A stretch of DNA of 64,000 nt. Source: Nocardia mikamii NBRC 108933 (lineage in GTDB: Bacteria; Actinomycetota; Actinomycetes; Mycobacteriales; Mycobacteriaceae). Below, in pieces: positions 32,485 through 41,310 of the stretch (its first letter is position 1; each line of letters opens with the position of its first letter). The position numbers and the translations under genes are program-made. The stretch is from positions 558,001-622,000 of the forward strand of contig NZ_BDCM01000014.1 of the NCBI RefSeq assembly GCF_001613505.1, read 5' to 3'. The notes under the pieces were generated by a model. That model was not told where the DNA came from. It ran no database searches and was given only the letters and a program-made list of their open reading frames with translations.

Positions 32485-34788
32485 ATGCACCGCACACCGC
32501 CGACTCGCGATATCGACGAAGCCCAGCTGGCGGTGACCCCGCCGAAGGAGCAGGCCGCCGGCGTCACGGCCGTCGCGGTCGCCCTCGACCGGGCCGTCGA
32601 GGAGATGGGCATCGTTCGCACGGCCCGCACCCTCACCCGGGTCAATCAGCGCCACGGTTTCGACTGCCCCGGCTGCGCGTGGCCCGAACCGACGGGCCAC
32701 CGCCGCCCGGCCGAATTCTGCGAGAACGGGGCCAAGGCCGTCGCCGAAGAGGCGACGCTGCGCACGGTCACGCCGGAATTCTTCGCCACCCACTCGGTGG
32801 ACGACCTCGCCGGCAAGACCGGGTACTGGCTGGGACAGCAGGGACGCCTGACCCATCCGATGGTGTTGCGGCCCGGCGACACCCACTACTCCCCCATCGC
32901 GTGGGAGAACGCCTACCGGCTGATCGCGGACACCCTGCGCGCGCTGCCTTCTCCGGACGAGGCCGTGTTCTACACCTCCGGGCGCACCGCCAACGAGACG
33001 GCCTTTCTCTATCAGTTGCTGGTGCGCAGCTTCGGCACGAACAATCTGCCCGACTGTTCGAATATGTGCCACGAATCCTCCGGTGCGGCGCTCACCCGGT
33101 CGATCGGTATCGGCAAGGGGTCGGTGTCGATCGACGATTTCGCCGCGGCCGATCTGATCATCGTGGCCGGGCAGAACCCCGGAACCAACCATCCGCGCAT
33201 GCTCTCGGCGCTGAGCACCGCGAAAGCGCACGGCGCGACGGTGATCGCGGTGAATCCGCTGCCGGAGACCGGACTGATCGGCTTCCGGGATCCGCAGACG
33301 GTGAAGGGTCTCACCACCGGCGTCACCATCGCCGACGACTTCCTGCAGATTCGCCTCGGCGGGGATATGGCCTTGTTCCAGGGCCTGGCGAAACTGCTGT
33401 TCGACGCCGAGGATCTCGCCCCCGGCACCGTGGTGGACCGGATCTTCGTCGACGCGCACACCGCGGGATTCGCCGAATACGAAAAGCATATGCGCGCAGT
33501 GGATCTCGACGAGGTCGTCGAGGCGACGGGCCTGACCCGCCAGCAGCTCGACCGTACCGCCGAGCTGCTGGCCCGTTCGAAGTCCACCATCATCTGCTGG
33601 GCCATGGGCCTGACGCAGCAGCGCCACGGCGTCGCCACCATCGAGGAGGCGACGAATCTGCTGTTGTTGCGCGGCATGATCGGCAAGCCGGGTGCGGGCG
33701 TATGCCCGGTGCGCGGACATTCCAATGTGCAGGGCGACCGGACGATGGGCATCTGGGAGAAGATGCCCGACAGTTTTCTCGACGCGTTGGATTCCGAATT
33801 CGGCATTACCGCACCGCGCGAACACGGCTGGGACACGGTCGATTCCATTCGCGCCATGCGCGACGGGCGTGCCACGGTGTTCGTCGGCATGGGCGGCAAC
33901 TTCGTCTCGGCGACCCCGGATACCGAGGTCACCGAGGCCGCTCTGCGCGCCTGCGAACTGACCGTGCAGATTTCGACCAAACTCAACCGCAGCCACGTCG
34001 TGCACGGCCGGACCGCGCTGATTCTGCCCACCCTCGGCCGCACCGACCTCGATCTGCAGGACGGGACGAAACAGCAGGTGTCGGTGGAGGATTCGATGTC
34101 GATGGTGCATCTGTCCACCGGACGCCTGCAGCCGGTGAGCGATGATCTGCGCAGCGAGGTCGCGATCGTCTGCGAGCTGGCACTCGCGTTGTTCGGCCCC
34201 GGGCATCCCGTGCCGTGGGAGCGGTTCCGCCGCGACTACGACCACATCCGCGACGCCATCGCCCGGGTGGTGCCCGGCTGCGCCGACTACAACCGGAAGG
34301 TGCGCAGTCGCAACGGTTTCCAACTGCCGCATCCACCCCGCGACAACCGGGAGTTCCGCACCGCCTCCGGGAAGGCCAACTTCGCGGTCAACGACCTGCA
34401 CTGGCCGCGGATCCCGCAGGGGCGGCTGTTGCTGCAGACACTGCGCAGCCACGACCAGTACAACACGACGATCTACGGCCTCGACGACCGTTATCGGGGC
34501 ATCCACAACGGGCGACGCGTGGTACTGGTGCATCCGGACGATATCGCCGAATTCGGTTACACCGACGGCGATCTCGTGGATCTGATCTCCGAATTCAGCG
34601 ACGGCGTCGAGCGCCGGGTCACCGGTTTCCGGATCGTCGGCTACGCGACGCCACGCGGCAACGCCGCGGCCTACTACCCCGAAACCAACCCTCTGGTCCC
34701 GCTCGACCACGTCGCCGAGCGCTCCAACACCCCGGTCTCCAAGGCGGTCGTGATCCGGCTGGAACCGCACCGCCACACCACCGCCTGA
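32485..34788 (+). CDS. FdhF/YdeP family molybdopterin oxidoreductase
   Basis: 767 residues. It begins with the family's cysteine cluster (C61-P-G-C64-AWPEP ... C79-ENG) and continues through FYTSGRTANETAFL, IIVAGQNPGTNHPRML and NVQGDRTMGI, with the MGD-binding barrel at about 650-760. YdeP-type enzymes are cytosolic, are linked to acid or other stress in E. coli and have no firmly known substrate. It is followed 45 bp later by fdhD, which sulfurates the Mo-cofactor of such enzymes. It shares little with the other molybdoenzyme at 26-28 kb, so this is not a duplication. Confidence 0.88.
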   Translation: MHRTPPTRDIDEAQLAVTPPKEQAAGVTAVAVALDRAVEEMGIVRTARTLTRVNQRHGFDCPGCAWPEPTGHRRPAEFCENGAKAVAEEATLRTVTPEFFATHSVDDLAGKTGYWLGQQGRLTHPMVLRPGDTHYSPIAWENAYRLIADTLRALPSPDEAVFYTSGRTANETAFLYQLLVRSFGTNNLPDCSNMCHESSGAALTRSIGIGKGSVSIDDFAAADLIIVAGQNPGTNHPRMLSALSTAKAHGATVIAVNPLPETGLIGFRDPQTVKGLTTGVTIADDFLQIRLGGDMALFQGLAKLLFDAEDLAPGTVVDRIFVDAHTAGFAEYEKHMRAVDLDEVVEATGLTRQQLDRTAELLARSKSTIICWAMGLTQQRHGVATIEEATNLLLLRGMIGKPGAGVCPVRGHSNVQGDRTMGIWEKMPDSFLDALDSEFGITAPREHGWDTVDSIRAMRDGRATVFVGMGGNFVSATPDTEVTEAALRACELTVQISTKLNRSHVVHGRTALILPTLGRTDLDLQDGTKQQVSVEDSMSMVHLSTGRLQPVSDDLRSEVAIVCELALALFGPGHPVPWERFRRDYDHIRDAIARVVPGCADYNRKVRSRNGFQLPHPPRDNREFRTASGKANFAVNDLHWPRIPQGRLLLQTLRSHDQYNTTIYGLDDRYRGIHNGRRVVLVHPDDIAEFGYTDGDLVDLISEFSDGVERRVTGFRIVGYATPRGNAAAYYPETNPLVPLDHVAERSNTPVSKAVVIRLEPHRHTTA

Positions 34789-34833
34789 CCGCCCCGCCGT
34801 GCGGCGGCACCGATCAGAACTGCGAGGAAGCTT

Positions 34834-35670
34834 GTGAGCAGAGTAACCGCGCGCAGACCCACCCGGCGCATCACGCCCGCGGGCATCGTCTCCCGGCCCG
34901 ATACCCTCGCCGTGGAGGAGCCGCTGGAACTGCGCGTCGACGGGACGGCGCTGACCGTCACCATGCGCACCCCCGGCAACGACATCGACCTGCTGCACGG
35001 ATTCCTGTTCAGCGAGAACATCATCGAGTCGGCGGACGACATCGTGTCGGCGAGGTACTGTGCGGGCACCGACGACGAAGGTCGCAACACCTACAACGTG
35101 CTCGATATCCAGCTGCGCCGTGCGGTTCCCATCCAGCCCCGCGGATTCGTGACCAACAGTTCGTGCGGGTTGTGCGGAACCACCGCGCTCGATCAGGTGC
35201 GCACGCGCAGCCGCTTCCGGCTGCCGACCGGGTCACCGCGCGTCGATCCGGCACTGCTGGCCGCCCTGCCCGGCGAGTTGCGTTCGCGCCAAACGGTGTT
35301 CGACGCCACCGGCGGGCTGCACGCGGCCGGGCTGTTCACCCCCGACGGCACCGTCCTGGCCGTGCGCGAGGACATCGGCCGGCACAACGCGGTGGACAAG
35401 GTGATCGGCTGGGCGCTGCGCGAGGGGCGCGTACCGGCTCACGACACCGTTCTGATCGTCAGTGGCCGGGCCTCGTTCGAACTCGTCCAGAAGGCGGTCA
35501 TGGCGGGGATTCCGGTGCTCGGCGCGGTCTCGGCGCCCAGTTCGCTGGCTGTCGACCTGGCCGCCGACAACGGCCTCACCCTGGCCGGCTTCCTGCGTGG
35601 CGACACGATGAACATCTACAGCGGCGTCGACCGGCTCGAGACCGCACCCGCGGCAGCCACCGGCACCTGA
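34834..35670 (+). CDS. fdhD: formate dehydrogenase accessory sulfurtransferase FdhD
   Basis: 278 residues. The catalytic pair C111-GL-C114 (NSSCGLCGTT) relays sulfur from a cysteine desulfurase to bis-MGD. Other FdhD motifs are LLHGFLFSENII, REDIGRHNAVDKVIG and SGRASFELVQKA. GTG start at 34834. It lies directly behind the FdhF/YdeP gene and is probably cotranscribed; it may also serve the molybdoenzyme at 26 kb. Confidence 0.96.
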   Translation: MSRVTARRPTRRITPAGIVSRPDTLAVEEPLELRVDGTALTVTMRTPGNDIDLLHGFLFSENIIESADDIVSARYCAGTDDEGRNTYNVLDIQLRRAVPIQPRGFVTNSSCGLCGTTALDQVRTRSRFRLPTGSPRVDPALLAALPGELRSRQTVFDATGGLHAAGLFTPDGTVLAVREDIGRHNAVDKVIGWALREGRVPAHDTVLIVSGRASFELVQKAVMAGIPVLGAVSAPSSLAVDLAADNGLTLAGFLRGDTMNIYSGVDRLETAPAAATGT

Positions 35671-35717
35671 CCCGCGAACCGGCGCCCCGATCCGTGGAAC
35701 CCTGCTACCCTGCCAAT

Positions 35718-35731
35718 TAGAACACGTTTCA
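35718..35731 (+). promoter_or_regulatory. KstR-type operator
   Basis: TAGAACACGTTTCA matches the published KstR core TnnAACnnGTTnnA at every fixed position. It lies 16 bases before the ketosteroid isomerase start, where a bound repressor would block the promoter or transcript start. Confidence 0.7.
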
Positions 35732-35747
35732 ATTCTTGGGAGTTCAC

Positions 35748-36122
35748 ATGGCAGCGCAGCAGATCCGCGAGACGGCCGAACGCTACGTGCAGTTGGTGGC
35801 CACCGGTCCGACCTCGGAAATCCTGTCGCTCTACGCACCCGACGCCGTCGTCGAGGATCCGATCGGCAGCGACCCGCGCCACGGGCACGAGGCCATCGGC
35901 CAGCTCTACCAGGCGCTGGAGTCCATGGAGCGCAAGACCGAGCTGCACGCCGCCCGGATCGTCGGCAACCACGCCGCCGTCTCGTTCACTCTCGTCGGCG
36001 AGGCCGGCGGCCACCGCATGACCCTCTCGGCCATCGACGCCATGGAATTCGACGAGCAGGGCCGGATCACGAGCATGCGGGCCTACTGGGGACCCGACGA
36101 CCTGATCAGCGAACAGATCTGA
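35748..36122 (+). CDS. steroid delta-isomerase (ketosteroid isomerase), SnoaL-like fold
   Basis: 124 residues from ATG 35748 (GGGAG 5 bases upstream). It aligns along its whole length with the Comamonas ketosteroid isomerase: Tyr13 (RYVQLV), Asp37 (VEDPIGSDP) and Asp97 (SAIDAMEF) correspond to the catalytic Tyr14, Asp38 and Asp99, and the C-terminal SMRAYWG matches SMRALFG. The enzyme moves the 5,6 double bond of 3-keto-5-ene steroids to the 4,5 position. The KstR-type box upstream places it in the sterol-catabolic regulon. No other steroid gene is nearby, so it is a solitary member of the regulon. Confidence 0.9.
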   Translation: MAAQQIRETAERYVQLVATGPTSEILSLYAPDAVVEDPIGSDPRHGHEAIGQLYQALESMERKTELHAARIVGNHAAVSFTLVGEAGGHRMTLSAIDAMEFDEQGRITSMRAYWGPDDLISEQI

Positions 36123-36218
36123 GTCCCGCGACGGCATCGCCGTGAGTGTCGCACCTCTTGTCCCGCCGTTTTGCCCGGCTTACCGTAAGGCGACAACCGG
36201 CGGACGGGAGGGCGCGCG

Positions 36219-36752
36219 ATGCGGATTTCGGTACACGGCACGGGTGAGGGGGTCCAGGTGCGCATGCGCCTGGACGTCAACCGCCGCCGCTGGCTGATCA
36301 CCAGAATCTCGTTGTGGCTGTTGGCGATCAACGGGATCGTGGTCGGGGTCTGGGCGGTGCTGCTGCCCGAACCGTGGTTTCGCGGCTTCCCCGGCTTCGG
36401 ACTGAACTGGGTCGCGATGGACGGCCCGTACAACCACCACCTGGCCACCGACGTCGGGGCGTTCTTCCTCGGCTTCGGCGCGCTCAGCCTGGCGGCGCTG
36501 TACTACCGCGACAGCATGGTGGCCCGAGTCGCCGGCATCGGCTGGCTGGTCTTCGGGATTCCGCACCTGATCTACCACGCCGCGCACAGGCCGGAACAGA
36601 TGAGCGGCGGGAATTTCGCGCTCAGTCTGATCGCCGCCGTGCTGCTGCCCGCGCTGGCGGCCGCCGTCGTCGTGGCCGCCCCGCGGGAGCGCGCGCAACT
36701 GCGCGACCCGGCGCCGATGAATATCCGGTTCCCGCGCCGTCGTAATAGGTGA
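36219..36752 (+). CDS. four-helix membrane protein, unknown function
   Basis: 177 residues, ATG 36219 with GGGAGG 6 bases upstream. Basic N-terminus (about 1-28), then four hydrophobic segments (about 30-48, 77-93, 100-118, 130-150), a short periplasmic loop with LLPEPWFRGFPGFG and a histidine pair (YNHHLATDVG), and a basic tail. It resembles actinobacterial DUF4345-like or DoxX-like small membrane proteins but I cannot assign it. It stands alone between the isomerase and a convergent MarR gene. Confidence 0.65.
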   Translation: MRISVHGTGEGVQVRMRLDVNRRRWLITRISLWLLAINGIVVGVWAVLLPEPWFRGFPGFGLNWVAMDGPYNHHLATDVGAFFLGFGALSLAALYYRDSMVARVAGIGWLVFGIPHLIYHAAHRPEQMSGGNFALSLIAAVLLPALAAAVVVAAPRERAQLRDPAPMNIRFPRRRNR

Positions 36753-36949
36753 AGCTACGCTCAGCCGCCGGGAAAGGCCCCTAACAGCAGTAACGGGCTC
36801 GCTCTCGCCGACGATGAGCAAGCATCGGAGAAAAGGTTCAACGGCGAACCACGGAAGATCAACGGCGATCTTCGGCAACGGGCGCGACAGGGCTACCGGT
36901 CGTCACCGCCTCCGACCAGCTCCACTCGCTACCGCCACAACTCGATCTT

Positions 36950-37408
36950 CTACTGCGAATCCGCGCCGGCATCGACGATGTCGGCGCGCGGAACCACCGC
37001 AAGCGCCATCAGGGCGTTGAGGAATCCGGACCGGTCCGCCGCATCCAGGCGGTCGAGCAGCGCTTCTTCTTTGGCCTGAATATCGGCCTGTGCCGCCCGC
37101 ACCAGGACCCGCCCCGCCTCGGTCACGGCCAGCAAGCGAGCCCGCCGGTCGGCAGGATCCGGATAACGTTCGATCAGGCCGCGCTCCTGCAGGTCGTCGA
37201 GAACGGCGATGATGCGCGTCTTGTCGGCTCCGATCTCCTCCGCCAGCACGCCCTGCCCACGCGCGGGCCCCCGCCCCAGTGCGAGCAGCACCGAATACGC
37301 CCACATCGTCAGCCCGTGCGCTTCGAGTACCGGCCGCTCGGCCGCCATCAGGGCACGTCCGAGCGGCACGATCATCGCCGCCAGATCGGGTCGCTGCGCA
37401 TTCGCCAT
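36950..37408 (-). CDS. MarR family transcriptional regulator
   Basis: 152 residues from ATG 37408; a TTG at 37417 is an alternative and no strong ribosome site is visible. MarR winged helix: LTMWAYSVLLALG, LAEEIGADKTRIIAVLDDLQERGLI and the wing DPADRRARLL. A 109-bp gap separates it from the downstream-oriented TIGR03086 gene on the same strand, so target genes are not obvious. Confidence 0.9.
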   Translation of the reverse strand: MANAQRPDLAAMIVPLGRALMAAERPVLEAHGLTMWAYSVLLALGRGPARGQGVLAEEIGADKTRIIAVLDDLQERGLIERYPDPADRRARLLAVTEAGRVLVRAAQADIQAKEEALLDRLDAADRSGFLNALMALAVVPRADIVDAGADSQ

Positions 37409-37517
37409 GCCGAACAAGATACGTGCTCGCCGGTCCGCTTCCGCCGCCGTCCGGCCGACTTCGCCGACGCCGCCGCGAGGTCGAGCGCCGGGATGCGCAA
37501 TTCCATTGTGCGGGCGC

Positions 37518-38117
37518 CTATTTCACTCCTACCGGCCAGGACGGCGGCCGCCCCAGCAGGCTGAGGATCCGGGCGAGCGGATCGGAGGGGGCGGTATTAG
37601 GCACCGCGGGCGCGAACGCCGACCCCGGCCGCAACCGGAAGTCCCCGTCGGGCACCGCCTCCGCGATCCGCAGGGCCGGCTCCGCCAGTTCCGAATCCAG
37701 GTCGTAGGGCAGATCGATCGCCCGGGCCACATCCCATCCGTGCACGACGTAGTCGATGAGATGGAAGCCGATCGCCTGATCGCCCGGAGCGGTGAACCCG
37801 GACCCGAATTCGGGAAGGGCGAAATCCCGTTGCAGCACACCGGCTTCGGAGAAGGCGGCCGTCACGTCGGCCGCCGCCTCGCGGTAGGCCGCCACCGGAT
37901 CCGCCGGGGGATCCATCCGCCACACGGTCACATCGTCGCCGTGCCCGCGTGCGGCCGCCGCGAAACCGCGGTGCTGCACGGCCATATGGGTGAGCAACTG
38001 GGCGAGATCCCATTCGTCACAGGGTGTGGGCCGGTGCAGATCGGCACGGGACACCTTCGACACGATCGTCACGCTGTAGTCGACCGCCTTGCGATCGAGT
38101 CCGGCAATATTGGTCAT
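37518..38117 (-). CDS. TIGR03086 family metal-binding protein (DinB/maleylpyruvate isomerase-like)
   Basis: 199 residues. Four-helix DinB-like N-terminal domain with conserved metal-ligand histidines in QLLTHMAVQHRG and in YVVHGWDVARAI, the family's HxWD motif. Relatives include mycothiol-dependent maleylpyruvate isomerase and other thiol S-transferases, so a mycothiol-using activity is plausible; the substrate is unknown. ATG at 38117, with AT-rich TATCGTATGCTGTAG-like sequence just upstream that could be its promoter. Confidence 0.85.
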   Translation of the reverse strand: MTNIAGLDRKAVDYSVTIVSKVSRADLHRPTPCDEWDLAQLLTHMAVQHRGFAAAARGHGDDVTVWRMDPPADPVAAYREAAADVTAAFSEAGVLQRDFALPEFGSGFTAPGDQAIGFHLIDYVVHGWDVARAIDLPYDLDSELAEPALRIAEAVPDGDFRLRPGSAFAPAVPNTAPSDPLARILSLLGRPPSWPVGVK

Positions 38118-38280
38118 AGACTTATCGTATGCTGTAGCACATCATATGTCTACGCTTATTATTTGTTCGTCCCAGGCGACTACGCTGAGGAGTGAGTGAG
38201 ACCGGCATCACATCCGCGGCCCGTCACGCCGCGAGACGGTGTCTCGTCCAAGGGGTGAACCGTCCTCCGAAGGGAGAATC

Positions 38281-38856
38281 ATGAGTGCCACCCGCATCCC
38301 CCCGGTGCCGCCGCAACAGGCGGGCCCGCTGACCCGGATCATGTACCGCGTCAGCAAGCGCAGGTTCGGCGAGGTGCCTGAGCCGATCGCCGTGCTCGCC
38401 AATCACCCGAAGATGCTCACGGCCTACGCGGCACACGAATCCCTGGTCGGCCGCGCCACCTCCGTCGTACCCGACGATGTTCTCGAGATCGCGGTCTACC
38501 GGGTGGCCTGGACGATCGGCTGTTCCTGGTGCGTCGATTTCGGCACGATGCTCATGCGGCTGAGCCACCTCGATATCGACAAGCTGAAGCAGATCGCGGA
38601 ATACGAGACCTCGGCGGCCTACAGCGCGGACGAGCGCGCCGCGATCGCCTACGCCGACGCCATGACCGCCACTCCCACCACGGTCACCGATGAGCAGATC
38701 GCGGATTTGCGGGCTCGCTTCGGCGACGCGGGCGTCGTGGAGCTGAGTTATCAGATCGCGCTGGAGAATTCCCGTGCCCGGACGTATTCGGCGCTCGGCA
38801 TCACCGCACAGGGCTTCAGCACCGATTCCTGTCGAGTGCCCTGGGCACAGGACTGA
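38281..38856 (+). CDS. carboxymuconolactone decarboxylase/AhpD-like protein
   Basis: 191 residues from ATG 38281 (AAGGGAG 5 bases upstream). AhpD-like helical fold with C81-SW-C84 (IGCSWCVDFG), the redox CxxC of the family; the following His of AhpD is replaced by Asp, so peroxidase-coupled activity may be altered. Glu residues of the proton relay are present in the DDVLEIAVYRVAW helix. Probably an alkylhydroperoxide/thiol-type detoxification enzyme. A terminator follows 31 bases downstream. Confidence 0.85.
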   Translation: MSATRIPPVPPQQAGPLTRIMYRVSKRRFGEVPEPIAVLANHPKMLTAYAAHESLVGRATSVVPDDVLEIAVYRVAWTIGCSWCVDFGTMLMRLSHLDIDKLKQIAEYETSAAYSADERAAIAYADAMTATPTTVTDEQIADLRARFGDAGVVELSYQIALENSRARTYSALGITAQGFSTDSCRVPWAQD

Positions 38857-38887
38857 GCGAATCGCGAGCCCGGATCGCGGGCACGAA

Positions 38888-38921
38888 AAAGGGGCGGGAG
38901 GTTTCGACCTCCCGCCCCTTT
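38888..38921. terminator. bidirectional intrinsic terminator with TTCG loop
   Basis: AAAGGGGCGGGAGGT-TTCG-ACCTCCCGCCCCTTT: a perfect 15-bp stem with a UUCG tetraloop. The flanking A run gives a U tract on the minus strand, and TTT ends it on the plus strand. It lies between the convergent AhpD-like and clpX genes and can serve both. Confidence 0.93.
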
Positions 38922-38947
38922 CGCAGCTTTCGGAAATGCTCTGGCGA

Positions 38948-40228
38948 TCAGGCCGACTTCTCGCGACGCTCGGCCGCCTGACGCTTGCGCGGCACGATGG
39001 TCGGCAGCACATTGTCGTTGACCGTCTCGGCGTTGATGACCACCTTGGCCACATCGTCGCGACTGGGGATGTCGTACATCACCGGCAGCAGCACTTCTTC
39101 CATGATGGCGCGCAGACCGCGAGCGCCGGTGCCGCGCAGGATGGCCTGATCCGCCACCGCCTCCAGGGCGTCCTTGGTGAACTCCAGGTCCACACCGTCC
39201 ATCTCGAACAGGCGCACGTACTGCTTCACCAGTGCGTTCTTCGGCTCGGACAGGATGCGGACCAGCGAATCCTTGTCGAGGTTGGTCACCGAGGCGACCA
39301 TCGGCAGGCGGCCGATGAATTCGGGGATCAGGCCGAACTTGATCAGATCCTCGGGCATGACCTCGGCGAAGTGGTCGGCGGTGTCGATCTCGGCCTTGGA
39401 CCGGACCTCGGCGCCGAAACCGATGCCGCGCTTGCCGACCCGGTCCTGCACGATCTTCTCCAGCCCGGCGAAGGCACCGGCCACGATGAACAACACGTTC
39501 GTCGTGTCGATCTGGATGAATTCCTGATGCGGATGCTTGCGCCCGCCCTGCGGCGGCACACTCGCCTGGGTGCCCTCGAGGATCTTCAGCAGCGCCTGCT
39601 GCACGCCCTCACCGGAGACGTCGCGCGTGATCGACGGGTTCTCGCTCTTGCGGGCGATCTTGTCGACCTCGTCGATGTAGATGATGCCGGTCTCGGCGCG
39701 CTTGACGTCGTAATCGGCGGCCTGGATCAGCTTGAGCAGAATGTTCTCGACATCCTCACCGACATAGCCGGCCTCGGTCAGCGCGGTGGCGTCCGCGATG
39801 GCGAACGGGACGTTGAGCATCTTGGCCAGCGTCTGCGCGAGGTAGGTCTTACCGCAGCCGGTGGGGCCGAGCATGAGAATGTTCGACTTCATCAGCTCGA
39901 CCGGCTCGCCGCGGCTGTCGCGGCCCTTGTCACCGGCCTGGATGCGCTTGTAATGGTTGTAGACGGCCACGGCCAGCGTCCGCTTGGCCGAATCCTGGCC
40001 GATCACGTACTGCTCGAGGAATTCCCGGATCTCGGCCGGCTTGGGCAGCTCGTCGAGTTTGACCTCACTCGACTCGGCCAGCTCCTCTTCGATGATCTCG
40101 TTGCAGAGGTCGATGCACTCGTCGCAGATGTACACCCCTGGTCCCGCAATGAGCTTCTTGACCTGCTTCTGACTCTTTCCGCAGAACGAGCATTTCAGCA
40201 GATCGCCGCCATCACCGATGCGCGCCAT
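38948..40228 (-). CDS. clpX: ATP-dependent Clp protease ATP-binding subunit ClpX
   Basis: 426 residues from ATG 40228, the usual length. The N-terminal zinc-binding domain has Cys13, Cys16, Cys35 and Cys38. The AAA+ module has GPTGCGKT (Walker A), IIYIDEVDKIARK (Walker B), the IGF loop RGIGFGAE that docks on ClpP, and sensor-2 GTGARGL. It unfolds tagged substrates and feeds them to ClpP1P2. The open frame extends upstream, but only ATG 40228 gives the conserved N-terminus. Confidence 0.98.
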   Translation of the reverse strand: MARIGDGGDLLKCSFCGKSQKQVKKLIAGPGVYICDECIDLCNEIIEEELAESSEVKLDELPKPAEIREFLEQYVIGQDSAKRTLAVAVYNHYKRIQAGDKGRDSRGEPVELMKSNILMLGPTGCGKTYLAQTLAKMLNVPFAIADATALTEAGYVGEDVENILLKLIQAADYDVKRAETGIIYIDEVDKIARKSENPSITRDVSGEGVQQALLKILEGTQASVPPQGGRKHPHQEFIQIDTTNVLFIVAGAFAGLEKIVQDRVGKRGIGFGAEVRSKAEIDTADHFAEVMPEDLIKFGLIPEFIGRLPMVASVTNLDKDSLVRILSEPKNALVKQYVRLFEMDGVDLEFTKDALEAVADQAILRGTGARGLRAIMEEVLLPVMYDIPSRDDVAKVVINAETVNDNVLPTIVPRKRQAAERREKSA

Positions 40229-40601
40229 CTCGTGGGTCCCTACTTCCTTGTCCGCGTGCAACCGTCTGTCCCGGATGCCGACAAGCCGCCTTCGAACAAC
40301 GCTACCCGCCGTGCATCCGATCAGTGTCGCGCGTCGATCGGATTCTCGCACTTCGGCGTATGTCGTCCGGGTCGGTCGATTATGCCGACACCCCATGAGC
40401 CAAGGTCCCTAGACCGACCGTACCCGGTCGACGCGACGGAGGTCGACAACTCGAGGATGTTTCTCGCGCAGAGAGTGTCGGAAAGCTCACCCGACGCACT
40501 CTCCCCGCGGCCATCCCGGCTGCCGATCCGGGCGGTGCCGACCTCGCTCCGCCGCCCGGACCAGCGCCCGCGGAGCCCGCTCTGCGGGCCCCGCGGCCGG
40601 A
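40229..40601 (-). promoter_or_regulatory. clpP2-clpX intergenic region with hairpin at 40566-40598
   Basis: 373 bases without a gene. Just after the clpP2 stop a GC-rich hairpin (GCGGGCCCCGCGG paired with CCGCGGAGCCCGC, 3-nt loop, two mismatches) could end the clpP1P2 message. The rest should contain a separate clpX promoter and leader. An AAGGAAG-to-AGGGACC stretch precedes clpX as a ribosome site. Confidence 0.5.
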
Positions 40602-41270
40602 TTACTTCTTCTGGGCGCTCAGCTTGCGGTAGTCGAACACCGTGTCGATGATTCCGTAATCCTTGGCCTCGTCGGCGGTCAGGATCTTGTCGCGATCGGT
40701 GTCCTTGCGGATGGTGTCGGCGTCCTTACCGGTGTGGCGGGCCAGCGTGGTCTCCATCAACCGGCGCATGCGCTCGATCTCGGCGGCCTGGATCTCCAGA
40801 TCGGAGACCTGGCCCTGGATGCCACCCTCCAGCGACGGCTGGTGGATCAGCACGCGGGCGTTGGGCAGGCAGGCCCGCTTACCCGGGGTACCCGCCGCCA
40901 GCAGCACCGCCGCCGCGGAGGCCGCCTGGCCCAGGCAGACCGTCGCGACATCGGCACGCACGTACTGCATGGTGTCGTAGATGGCCATCAGCGAGGTGAA
41001 GGAACCACCGGGCGAGTTGATGTACATGGTGATGTCGCGGTCGGGATCGAGCGACTCCAGCACCAGCAGCTGCGCCATGATGTCGTTGGCCGAGGCGTCG
41101 TCCACCTGCACGCCGAGGAAGATGATGCGCTCCTCGAACAGCTTGTTGTAGGGGTTGGACTCCTTGACGCCGAAGCTCGAGTGCTCGATGAACGACGGCA
41201 GAATGTAGCGGGCCTGCGGGCTCGCCGGTGCGGTACCGGACAGGCCGGCACGCGGGTCGATCAGGGTCAT
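40602..41270 (-). CDS. clpP2: ATP-dependent Clp protease proteolytic subunit ClpP2
   Basis: 222 residues from ATG 41270 (GGAGA 6-10 bases upstream). Catalytic Ser in LGQAASAAAVLLAAG, His in LIHQPSLEGG, and Asp in the DTDRDKIL region. The N-terminal extension before FEERIIFLG is typical of actinobacterial ClpP2, which pairs with a ClpP1 ring to make the active mixed tetradecamer. It lies 40 bp behind clpP1, same strand. Confidence 0.96.
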   Translation of the reverse strand: MTLIDPRAGLSGTAPASPQARYILPSFIEHSSFGVKESNPYNKLFEERIIFLGVQVDDASANDIMAQLLVLESLDPDRDITMYINSPGGSFTSLMAIYDTMQYVRADVATVCLGQAASAAAVLLAAGTPGKRACLPNARVLIHQPSLEGGIQGQVSDLEIQAAEIERMRRLMETTLARHTGKDADTIRKDTDRDKILTADEAKDYGIIDTVFDYRKLSAQKK

Positions 41271-41310
41271 CTTCGTCTCCAAAGTCGATGGGGGATGAGC
41301 GGTTTCGCGC

